Shown piece by piece: positions 37,408 through 46,200 of a DNA stretch of 64,000 nucleotides. How positions within the stretch are numbered: position 1 is the first letter of the stretch; each line of letters begins with the position of its first letter. Origin of the DNA: JACRCT01 sp049841135 (GTDB lineage: Bacteria; Myxococcota; Myxococcia; Myxococcales; UBA5297); assembly GCA_049841135.1 (NCBI GenBank), contig JASGHK010000005.1, positions 2,108,001-2,172,000 on the forward strand, read 5' to 3'. Position numbers and translations under genes: made by a program. The notes below the pieces were generated by a model. The model was not told the origin of the DNA and searched no databases. It worked only from the letters and a program-made list of their open reading frames with translations.

Positions 37408-38888
37408 ACGCTCGGCCCCTGCGGGAGTCCATCGCCTGCGCCTTGGCGGCCGTCGCGCTCGGCGGCTGCGTCACCCTGCGCTGCCCCGAGTCGGGAGGCC
37501 GCAGCTGGCTCGAGCTGCGGACCGAGCACTTCGTCCTCAAGACCGACCTCCCGCGCGACGAGGCGCTGGAGACCGTCCGCGCCCTCGAGCGGCTGCGCGC
37601 GACGGAGGCCCGGGTCCTCGGGATGGCGGCGGACGCGCCCGGGAGCCTGGAGACGATCGTCTTCCGCGACCCGATGACGCTGGTCGACCTCGGGACCGAC
37701 GTGGGCGGATTCGTCTGGCTCTCCGGGAGCGAGCAGCACGCCGTGACCATCTCCTTCCCGCTCCGGTGGTCGCTCCCTCGGCCCTTCTTCGTGCTCGCTC
37801 ACGAGCTGGCGCACCACCTGCTGGTGCTGCGCCTCGGCGCTCCGCCGCCCCGGTGGATCACCGAAGGGGTGGCCGTCTACCTCGAGACGCTGGAGCTCGA
37901 CCACCGGCGTGGGCAGGCGGTGGTGGGCAAGCCGCCGGAGCTGGTGCGGGTGCTGCACTGGGAGCAGCCGGCGTTGCCGGTGGAGGCGCTCTGGCGCTGG
38001 GATGACGACCCGCACCCGCTCGATACGGAGCAGGTCGCCCCGCGCTACGCCTCGAGCTGGGCCTGGATCTACGTGCTCTGGGACGGCGAGCGGGAGCGTT
38101 TCGAGCGCTTTCTGGCGCGCGCGGCCGCCGGCGAAGAGCCGCGCGCGGCCTTCGAGGCCGAGTTCACGCCGGAGGTGCTCGCCAAGGCAGCGCCCCGCGT
38201 GGCGAACATCTCCCGGGAGGTCTACCTGCGGCCGCAGCTCCAGTCCGTCGCCGCGCCGAAGGTCGAGCCGGCGGTGCGCGAGCGCAGCCTGTCGACGGCG
38301 GAGGTCCACGAGACCTTCGCAGTCGTTCTGAGGAACCTGCCATCGCAGGCCTCGGGCCGCCGGCACGTGGCGCAGATGCGAGTGGAGAACGCCAAGGCCC
38401 TGGTGCACGACCCGCACAGCCTGGAGGCGCGGTTGTCCGAGACGGAGTACGCCAAGACTCGTCCGGAGCGGCTGCAGCGGGCCAAGGAGGTCGCAGCCCT
38501 CCACCCGCAACAAGCCCGGGCCTGGCTCGCGGTCGCCAGGCACGCCCGGGGGAGTGAGCGCGCCGAGGCGCTCGAGCGGGCAGAGTCCCTCGCCCATGGC
38601 CAGCCGGATCTGCTCAACGACCTCGCCTGGTACCACGTGGAGGACGGTCGGGGAGCGACGGCGCTTCCTCTGGCGGAGGAAGCCGCGAAACTCTGCCCCT
38701 GGGCGGCCAATGTCCTCGACACCTACGCGGCGGCGCTCGCCCTGAGCGAGCGCTGCGAGGACGCCGTCGTGCAGCAGCAACGGGCGATGCGCCTCTGCGA
38801 GAGCGAGCGCCAAAGAACGGACTTTCTGCGCAGGCTCGAGATCTACAAGAAGGGCTGCAAGGAGCCGCCGGCCCAGCCCAAGCCCTAA
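37404..38888 (+). CDS. HExxH metallopeptidase-like lipoprotein with TPR-like C-terminus
   Basis: 494 residues. Lipobox AVALGGC. The catalytic signature is FFVLAHELAHHLLVLRLG with His133, Glu134 and His137, and a third ligand candidate Glu154 in WITEGVAVYLE, the gluzincin pattern (HExxH...E) seen in M1/DUF1570-type peptidases. An N-terminal domain (WLELRTEHFVLKTDLPRDEA) resembles the DUF1570 leader. After about residue 300 come helical TPR-like repeats (ARAWLAVARHARGSERAEAL, PDLLNDLAWYHVEDGRGATA, NVLDTYAAALALSERCEDAV). It is coupled to the preceding lipoprotein by an ATGA overlap. A periplasmic-side zinc protease is likely; substrate unknown. Confidence 0.78.
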   Translation: MNARPLRESIACALAAVALGGCVTLRCPESGGRSWLELRTEHFVLKTDLPRDEALETVRALERLRATEARVLGMAADAPGSLETIVFRDPMTLVDLGTDVGGFVWLSGSEQHAVTISFPLRWSLPRPFFVLAHELAHHLLVLRLGAPPPRWITEGVAVYLETLELDHRRGQAVVGKPPELVRVLHWEQPALPVEALWRWDDDPHPLDTEQVAPRYASSWAWIYVLWDGERERFERFLARAAAGEEPRAAFEAEFTPEVLAKAAPRVANISREVYLRPQLQSVAAPKVEPAVRERSLSTAEVHETFAVVLRNLPSQASGRRHVAQMRVENAKALVHDPHSLEARLSETEYAKTRPERLQRAKEVAALHPQQARAWLAVARHARGSERAEALERAESLAHGQPDLLNDLAWYHVEDGRGATALPLAEEAAKLCPWAANVLDTYAAALALSERCEDAVVQQQRAMRLCESERQRTDFLRRLEIYKKGCKEPPAQPKP

Positions 38889-38952
38889 TCCGATCAGCCC
38901 CGGGCACGCTCCTTGTTGTCTCCCGCGTGCTCCTCGGCTACTGGAGTGCGCC

Positions 38953-39471
38953 ATGACCCGCCACCACGCTGCCGTCCTCCTACTCTCGATCGCCCTCGTC
39001 CTCGCCGCCTGCAGGAGCGCGCCGTGCCAGGGCGAACCCTGCGTCTGCGGCGGCACCAAGGACTGCGTCCTCGACTGCGCCGGCCTGCGCGCCTGCGATC
39101 CGCACTGCTCGGGGATGGACCGCTGCCAGGCGCAGTGTCTCGCCCAGGACTGCACCTACCTCTGCCAGTCTGGGACCGACTGCGACGCCACCTGCGGAGA
39201 CGGCTGCCACGCCTCCTGCCAGTCCGCCAGCAGCTGCAAGGTGGAGGCGGGCAGCAACGCGATTTGGTCCTGCACCGACGTGAGCACCTGTACTGCCGAG
39301 CTGGGCGCCGGGAGCACCGCGTCCTGCCAGCGCGTGGGGACCTGCGACGTCACCTGCCGCGGCGCTTGCCAGGTGAGCTGCAGCAACACCGGCGCGTGCA
39401 ACGTCCATTGCTCCGACGGCTCGAGCCCAGTGACGTGTTCGAGCGGCGTCGCGTGTGGTAGCTGCCCGTGA
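38953..39471 (+). CDS. Cys-rich lipoprotein
   Basis: 172 residues with lipobox LVLAAC. The mature protein is extremely Cys-rich, with repeating CxxxC spacing (CQGEPCVCGG, CDPHCSGMDRC, QCLAQDCTYLCQSG, CDVTCRGACQVSC, CSNTGACNVHC), suggesting a disulfide-stabilised ladder, perhaps a beta-helix of short turns. No enzyme motif. It follows the HExxH gene by 64 nt on the same strand and may be cotranscribed. It converges with the ankyrin-repeat gene across a cluster of hairpins. Confidence 0.75.
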   Translation: MTRHHAAVLLLSIALVLAACRSAPCQGEPCVCGGTKDCVLDCAGLRACDPHCSGMDRCQAQCLAQDCTYLCQSGTDCDATCGDGCHASCQSASSCKVEAGSNAIWSCTDVSTCTAELGAGSTASCQRVGTCDVTCRGACQVSCSNTGACNVHCSDGSSPVTCSSGVACGSCP

Positions 39472-39476
39472 GGTGC

Positions 39477-39655
39477 CGGCGGCTGAAGCCGCCGTTGCCA
39501 AGCCTGCCTTCGCAGGCTAGGTGGTGATCGGATTCAGCGGCGCCAGCTCAGACGCAAAGCCGAAGGTGTCCGAGCGCAGGTGAGCAGCACTCGAGCCAGC
39601 CTCACGTCCAGCCCGCGCAGGCGGGCTTCGTAAGCTCAGGCGCGACTTCAGTCGC
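39477..39655. repeat. Cluster of four hairpins between convergent genes
   Basis: Four perfect stems: 39477-39494 (CGGCGGCTGAAGCCGCCG, shared with 32285-32302), 39501-39518 (AGCCTGC/GCAGGCT), 39611-39626 (GCCCGC/GCGGGC) and 39642-39655 (GCGACT/AGTCGC). The last contains the stop codon of the ankyrin gene. Probably repetitive terminator elements. Confidence 0.7.
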
Positions 39656-41197
39656 CGGCTGCGGCCCCGAACTCCGGCTTCACCTTCGAGCTCTTCCACT
39701 GGCCGCGCAGCGCCTTCTGGACCTCCGCGGAGGCGCCGAGGACGCGAAGAACTTGGAGCTTGGGGAAGCTCGCGGGCGTGAGCGGCTCCACGTGCGCCGG
39801 CGTCAGCCAGTGCTCGTTGACGAGCAGCGTCAGCGACTCGAGCGTGGCGCCGACCGTCGGCGCGAGCTGCTTCAGGCTCTCGGCCGTGAACCCGCCCGAC
39901 TGCAGCTGATAGGCCGGCCGCAGGGTGAGCGAGCGCAGCCCCTTCATCGCCGGCGCGAGGATCTGCAGCGCCTTGTCGTCGACCCAGTCGGTGTTGGCGT
40001 GCGTGCCGACCGGGTTCTGCAGGTCCAGCCCGAAGAGCGTGCCCAGCGGGAGCTTCGCGAGGTCGCCGGTGAGCTTGCGCGTCTTGACCCGCGTGAGCGA
40101 GACGACGAGGCGCGGCCCGAGCTTCCGGATCTTCTTCGAAGCCGGCGAGGAGCTTCTCGGGTGCGACGGAGGCCTGGGCGACGAAGCTCGGCACTTGGGG
40201 ATCGTCCTCCCACGAGAGGACGAAGGGCCTCGCCGCACCGAGCCACGCGCCGCGGTGCTTTCCGAGAAGCTGCGCGGCCTTCTTCTTCTGCTCCTCGCTG
40301 GGCTTGGAGAGCAGGCACATCTGGATGTACTCGCCGCGCGACGCCTCGCCGTGCTCGATGAGCCAGTCCGCGAAGACCCCCAGCGTCTTGGCGTCGGTCG
40401 GGTCCTTCCAGAATCTTCTCGAGCCAGGTGTCGTAGCCCTCGGCTCCGCCGGCTGCGGGGGCGGGGGCGGGCTTGGGCGCTGGCGCCGCCTTGCCGTCGA
40501 GGACCGCGAGCAGCGCCTTGTTCGCCAGCGAGCGGGCGGTCTCGCCCTTGGCGTTGGCGATATCCGAGCGGGCGCCGGCCGCCACCAGCGCGGAGACGAG
40601 CGGCGCGTTGCGCTTCTTGACCGCCAGGTGCAGCGCGGTGGTGCCCTTGGGGAAGCTCGCGCTGCCGCTGTCGAGGTCGATCTTCTTGCAGGCGATGGCC
40701 GCGGCGACGGCCTCCGGGTGGTCGTACTCCACCGCGGCGCGCAGCAGGTCGCCTCCGCCGGCGGCGATGGCGCCGTCCGGCAGCTTCGGTACGAGCAGCG
40801 CCGCCAGCTTCTTGGCCTTGCCTGCGCCCAGCGAGCAGGCCAGCGCGAGCGCCTGGGCGTCGACCGGGCTGCCCTTCTCCAGCAGCGCGACGGCGAGGTC
40901 GGTCCGCTCGTCGACCTCCTTCTGCGAGGCGCTGTTGCTGCCGCCGATGGCCAGGTGCAACGGTAGCTGGCCCTCGTAGCTGGAACCGTGGGCGCGCTGG
41001 AGGTGATCGGCGCCGGCCGCCAGCATCTGCAGCGCAAAGTCGCGGCGAGCGAAGTTGCAGGCGTGCTGGAAGGGGGTCAGCCCGTGGCCCTCCGCCACGG
41101 TGTTGCACACGTCCGGCGAGGCCTGGATGAGCTCGGCCACCTGTGCGGCGTTCTTCTTGTTCATCGCTTCGATCACTGCGACCGGATTGGCTGACAT
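39648..41197 (-). CDS. Ankyrin-repeat protein with TIGR02996 and LRR-like C-terminus (two frame breaks)
   Basis: About 516 residues after joining three frames. Residues 1-~230 carry ankyrin repeats (GHGLTPFQHACNFARRDFAL, EGQLPLHLAIGG, GTTALHLAVKKRNAPLVSAL). An Ala/Pro linker leads to a TIGR02996 domain (DAKTLGVFADWLIEHGEASR, GEYIQMCLL), a unit common in myxobacteria and planctomycetes. The last third is LRR-like (LAPAMKGLRSLTLRPAYQLQ, FPKLQVLRVLGASAEV). Breaks are at about 40411 (one extra G, LEKILE to DPTDAK) and 40142 (LLAGF to KKIRKLGP). Start 41197 has GAGGA six bases upstream. Probably a cytoplasmic protein-binding scaffold; partner unknown. Confidence 0.75.
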
Positions 41198-41311
41198 GGA
41201 TTCCTCGCTGATAGGGGTTCCCTGACGCCCGCCCGTTTGGAAAACGAGTGCGTGCGGTCCCCGAGTCTGCCGCGCTTGGCAGCCGAGCGGGAACCGTCGG
41301 ACGATGACTCC

Positions 41312-42259
41312 ATGCCATCCAGGACGGAGCGAGTTGAAGGCGGACTGGTCGGGCTGCTCGTCGGCGATGCGCTCGGCGTCCCATACGAGTTCCATGCTCC
41401 CGCTCACCTTCCGCCGGTGGAGCAGATCGAGATGCACCCGCCAACGGGCTTCCGCCGAGCCCACGGTGGCGTTCCTCCGGGCACTTGGTCGGATGACGGA
41501 GCGCAGGCGCTCTGCCTGCTCGAATCGCTCCTTGTGAGAGGCGGCCTGGATCTCGAGGACTTCGGCCGCCGAATGCTCGACTGGTACGAGCGCGGGCATC
41601 TCGCAGTGGACGGCAAGGTCTTCGATGTCGGCGTCCAGACCAGCTCCGCGCTGCTGGAGCTGCGGGCTGGGGCGCCAGCGCTCAAGGCGGGCCGCACCGA
41701 TGAGCGGGCGAACGGCAACGGCGCCCTGATGCGCGTGCTCCCGCTGGCGCTGTGGCACCTGGGCTCGGACGAATCGCTGGCCTCGGACGCCATGGCGCAG
41801 TCGCGAGTGACGCACGGCCAGATGCGGTCGCAGGCCTGCTGTGCGCTCTACTGCCTGTGGGCGCGTCGCGCCCTGGACGAGGTCGCCGACCCGTGGAGCG
41901 AGGCCCTTCGAGTCTTCCGCACGCTCTATCCCGAAGGCATGGAGGCGCGTACCGAGCTGGACACGAACATCGTTCGCCCGGACGCCGTCGGGGACGCGCC
42001 GACCGGACGAGGTTCGGGCTACGTCGTCGACTGCCTGAGGTCGGCGGTGGAGTGCGTCGAGAGCGGCGATTCGTATGAGCAGGTCGTGAAGGCGGCGATC
42101 GCCTTGGGCAACGACACCGACACGACCGCGGCAGTCGCTGGTGGCATCGCGGGCTTGACGTACGGCGTAGCCGGCCTCCCCGAGCGGTGGCGTGCGGCGC
42201 TGCGCGGGCAGGACCTTCTCAGACCGCTGCTCAAGAAGCTGCTGCAGCGGGTGGCATGA
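41312..42259 (+). CDS. ADP-ribosylglycohydrolase family protein
   Basis: 315 residues, a normal length. Typical motifs: GGLVGLLVGDALGVPYEFHA at the N-terminus, GTWSDDGAQALCLLESLL (Ser-Asp-Asp metal ligands), SRVTHGQMRSQACCALYCLW, and LGNDTDTTAAVAGGIAGLTY near the C-terminus with the second metal site. These enzymes use two magnesium or manganese ions to remove ADP-ribose from proteins or small molecules. DraG is the best-known member, but no nitrogenase genes are nearby, so the substrate is open. The start has a weak ribosome site. Its last 29 nt overlap the convergent membrane-protein gene. Confidence 0.88.
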   Translation: MPSRTERVEGGLVGLLVGDALGVPYEFHAPAHLPPVEQIEMHPPTGFRRAHGGVPPGTWSDDGAQALCLLESLLVRGGLDLEDFGRRMLDWYERGHLAVDGKVFDVGVQTSSALLELRAGAPALKAGRTDERANGNGALMRVLPLALWHLGSDESLASDAMAQSRVTHGQMRSQACCALYCLWARRALDEVADPWSEALRVFRTLYPEGMEARTELDTNIVRPDAVGDAPTGRGSGYVVDCLRSAVECVESGDSYEQVVKAAIALGNDTDTTAAVAGGIAGLTYGVAGLPERWRAALRGQDLLRPLLKKLLQRVA

Positions 42260-43154
42260 CGGCCCTCGCGCGCGGGAAGAGCCGCTCCAGCGCCCGCGCC
42301 ATCAGCTCCGAGACGAGCAGGACGACCGATGCTGCGCCGGCCACGCCCAGCGGGCGCTCCAAGACGAGGAAGGTGAGGCTGGTCGCGGCGAGGCCGACCG
42401 CGGTCGGGCCGGGGCGGATGCGCACCCCCAGCACCTTGGCGCTGAGCGTGCCCTCGAGTGCGATCCCCAGCCGCTCGTAGGCGAAGAGCAGGCTCATGAC
42501 CAGCAGGCGCCGGGCGATCTCCAGCGCGAACACCAGGCTGAGCCACCAGCGCCCGTCGGCCGGGCTCGCCGCGCGTCCGGAGAAGATGTCCGGGGCCTGC
42601 GCCGCGACGAGGATGCCGGTGGCGAGCACGTTCCACAGCACCGCCAGGTTCGGCGCGCTCGCGCGGTCGGCGAGCTTCGGCGAGAACGACGACGCGATCA
42701 CCACGATGGCGAAGGCCAGGAGGAGCAGGAAGAGGAGGAGGCCGAGCTGCCCTGCGACCGTCCACACCACCAGGGTCTTCAGGGCTCCGTCGTTGGCGCG
42801 ATCGGCCCAGTACTGCGCGATCACCCGGGGTACGGCGTCCCGGAGCCACGCCGGGAGGCGCTCGATGGCAGCGACGAGCAGCACCAGCATCCCGGCGGCG
42901 AACTGGAAGGGCCGGTGCGAGCCGATCCAGCCGCGGACGATCGGCAGCGAGGCCAGCCAGCCGTACACCCTGGCGACGCCCCAGGCCCGGGTCTGGATGG
43001 GAAAGACGCTGATGAGCCCCACCGCCAGCACGCTGGCCGTCAGGGCCTGCGGCAGCTTCGCGAGCCCGGGCAGCATCACCGACGCGCCGCCCACCACGAG
43101 CAGGGCGAGCATCGCCGACTGGGCGGCCATGAGGATTCCGAAGGCTCTGCGCAT
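42231..43154 (-). CDS. Multi-spanning membrane protein of unknown function
   Basis: 307 residues with about six hydrophobic segments (AAQSAMLALLVVGGASVMLP, ALTASVLAVGLISVFPIQ, FQFAAGMLVLLVAAIERL, LGLLLFLLLLAFAIVVIASS, LATGILVAAQAP, GVAGAASVVLLVSELMARAL). No transporter signature or catalytic residues stand out. The C-terminus is Ala-rich (AVMPPAAAAS) and overlaps the convergent ADP-ribosylglycohydrolase gene by 29 nt. Not recognised as a named family; placement in the inner membrane is the only firm prediction. Confidence 0.7.
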   Translation of the reverse strand: MRRAFGILMAAQSAMLALLVVGGASVMLPGLAKLPQALTASVLAVGLISVFPIQTRAWGVARVYGWLASLPIVRGWIGSHRPFQFAAGMLVLLVAAIERLPAWLRDAVPRVIAQYWADRANDGALKTLVVWTVAGQLGLLLFLLLLAFAIVVIASSFSPKLADRASAPNLAVLWNVLATGILVAAQAPDIFSGRAASPADGRWWLSLVFALEIARRLLVMSLLFAYERLGIALEGTLSAKVLGVRIRPGPTAVGLAATSLTFLVLERPLGVAGAASVVLLVSELMARALERLFPRARAVMPPAAAAS

Positions 43155-43283
43155 CAGGGCCCGACTATACGAGATCGGCGTCCAATGGCTGGCGCGCCGG
43201 ACCCGCGACGGTCAGCCTCGGGAAGGGCCTGCGACCGACCGATGTCGCAGGCCCCAGCGGAGGCGCCGAAGGGTCGCGTCGGG

Positions 43284-46200
43284 CTACCGGCAGGTCCAGG
43301 GACCGGCATTGCAGGACATCCCGGGCGGGCAGTCGCTGGTGCTCCCCGGGGTCAGGCAGCCGCACCCGCCGTCGCCCTTGCAGCTGTAGCCGGTGGACCT
43401 CCCCGCGCACTCCGAGTTGAGGGCGCACCCGCGGCAGAATCCGCTGCCGTCGCAGACGGGCGTCGTGCCGCTGCACGCGCCGCCACACGTGCCTCCCACA
43501 GGCCCGCAGTGCGCGGCGTCGAGCGGGTAGCAGATGCCGCCGGAGTAGCAGCCATTGCAGCTGCTCGAGCAGCTGCCGTTGGAGTTGCACACCTGCCCGC
43601 CGCACGAGGTCGACGAGGTGCAGGCGACGCATTGCCACAGGCCGCTGTTGCAGACCGGGGTCGTGCCGCCGCAGTCGAAGTTGGAGGAGCAGCCGACGCA
43701 GGTGCCGAAGCGGCAGATGTGGCCCAAAGGCGAGCTGGCGCAGTCGGTGTTGCTCGCGCAGGTGACGCACGAGCTTCCGCCGCAGTAGGGCGTGGCCCCC
43801 GAGCACGAGAAGCAGGCCGCGCCGCCCGAGCCGCAGTGGCTCGCGTCGTTGGGGTAGCAGAAGCCGCCGGCGGTGCAGCCGGTGCAGGAGCCGGACAGGC
43901 AGGCGCCGGAAGGATCGCAATGGTTGCCAGCCGAGCAGCCCAGGTCGGCGCAGCTGCGGCAGGCCCACTGGCCGGAGTTGCAGATGGGGGTCGGCGAGGA
44001 GCACTCGGAGTTGGTGGAGCAGCCGACGCACTGGCCGAAGCGGCAGACGGGGGTCGCCCCGCCGCAGTTGGCGTTGGACAGGCAGGCGACGCAGGCGCTG
44101 CCGTCGCAGTAGGGCGTGCCGCCCGAGCACGTCGTGCACGCCCCGCCGCCCGAGCCGCAGTGGGCGGCGCTCGCGGCGTAGCAGACGTTGCCCACCTTGC
44201 AGCCGGTGCACTCGCCGGAGAGGCAGGCGCCGCCTGGATCGCAGTGGTAGCCGGCCGCGCAGCCCAGGTCGGCGCAGCTGTGGCACTTCCACTCGCCGCT
44301 GTTGCAGATGGGGGTCGGCAGCGAGCAGTCGGAGTTGGACTGGCAGCCGACGCACTGGCCGAAGCGGCAGACGGGGGTCGCCCCACCGCAGTTGGCGTTG
44401 GACAGGCAGGCGACGCAGGAGGTGCCGTCGCAGTAGGGCGTCCCGCCCGAGCACGTGGTGCAGGCAGCGCCGCCCGCGCCGCAGTGGCTGGCGTTGGAGG
44501 CGTAGCAGAGGTTGCCGATCTTGCAGCCGGGACAGGTGCCGACGACGCACGCGCCGGTCGCCGCCGAGCAGTAGGAGCCGGTGGTGCAGCCCAGGTCAGC
44601 GCAGCTGCGGCAAGCCCACTGGCCGCTGTTGCAGATGGGGGTGGGCGAATTGCAGTCGGAGTTGGTGGAGCAGCCGACACACTGCCCAAAGCGGCAGATG
44701 GGGGTCGCCCCGCCGCAGTCCGAGCCCGACCGGCAGGCGACGCAGGCGCCGCTGTCGCAGAACGGCGTCGCGCCCGAGCAGGTGCTGCAGGCGCCGCCGA
44801 CCGTCCCGCAGTGCGCGGCGTCGATGGGGTAGCAGACCTTGCCGACCAGGCAGCCGGAGCAGGTGCCCGACAGGCAGGCGCCGGAGGGGTCGCAGTGGTA
44901 GCCCGCGGCGCAGCCCAGGTCCGCGCAGCTGCGGCACTTCCACTCGCCGCTGTTGCACAAGGGCGTCGAGCCGGAGCAGTCGGAGTTGGACTGGCAGCCG
45001 ACGCAGGCACCGAAGCGGCAGATGGGCGTCGCCCCGCCGCAGTCGGCGTTGGTGGCGCACGCCGCGCAGGCGCCGCCGACGCAGTTGGGCGTCGCGCCCG
45101 AGCAGACGGTGCAGGCGCCGCCCGTGGGGCCGCAGTGCGCGCCGTCGACCGGCGAGTAGCAGACGCCGCTTGAGGTGCAGCCGGGGCAGGTGCCGCTGAC
45201 GCAGGCCCCGGTCGCCGCCGAGCAGTAGCTGCCGTTGGGACAGCCCAGGTCGATGCAGCTGCGGCAGGCCCACTGGCCGCTGTTGCAGATGGGGGTGGGC
45301 GAGGCGCACTCGGAATTGCTGGAGCAGCCGACGCAGCTGCCGAAGCGGCAGACCGGCGTCGCGCCCGAGCAGCTCGTGCAGGCCAGGCCGTTGGCGCCGC
45401 AGTGCGCGGCGTCGATGGTCGTGTAACAGGTGCCGTTGACCGTGCAGCCGTCGCACGGGGTGGAGCAGCTGCCGTCGGCGCGGCAGACGCTGTTGGTCGG
45501 GCAGCCGAGGTCGGCGCAGCTGCGGCACTGCCACTGGCCGCTGTTGCAGATGGGCGTGGGCGAGGCGCAGTCGGAGTTGGAGTTGCAGCCGACGCACACG
45601 CCGTTGGAGCAGAGAGGCGTCGCCCCGGAGCAGGTCGCGCAGGCGCCGCCGGCGGGCCCGCAGTGCAGGGCGTCGATGGGGAAGCAGTTGCCGCCGGCGA
45701 CACACCCGGAGCACGCGCCGGCGCAGCTGCCGTCGGCCTGGCAGGTCCCGCTCAGGCAGCCGATCTCCTGGCAGCTGCGGCACTGCCACTGGCCGGTGTT
45801 GCAGATGGGCTTGGGCGAGGCGCAGTCGCTGGCGGAGGCACAGCCGACGCACACGCCCAGCCGGCACACCGGGGTCGCGCCCGAGCAGACCGCGCACGCC
45901 TGGCCGCCGGACCCGCAGTGGCCGGGGTCCTGCGTCTCGTAGCAGCTGCCGCCCGAGGTGCACCCGGCGCAGGGCGTCGAGCAGCTGCCGTCGGGCAGGC
46001 ACTGGCTGTTGGCGGGACAGCCCAGCGACTGGCAGCTGCGGCACTGCCACTGGCCGGAGTTGCAGATGGGGGTGGGCGAGCTGCAGTCGCTGCTGGAGGC
46101 GCAGCCGACGCACTGGCCGTACAGGCAGATGGGCGTCGCGCCGGAGCAGGCGGTGCAGGTCCCGCCCGCCGGGCCGCAGTGCGCGGCGTCGACGGTGGTG

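Noticed and set aside
41312..42259. DraG with a nitrogen-fixation role
   Set aside because: The fold is right, but there are no nitrogenase or DraT genes nearby, so only the family is called.
42192..45173. Long plus-strand frames opposite the 21-unit Cys-rich gene
   Set aside because: They are shadows of the repeated minus-strand gene, rich in Ala/Gly/Arg and lacking start signals.
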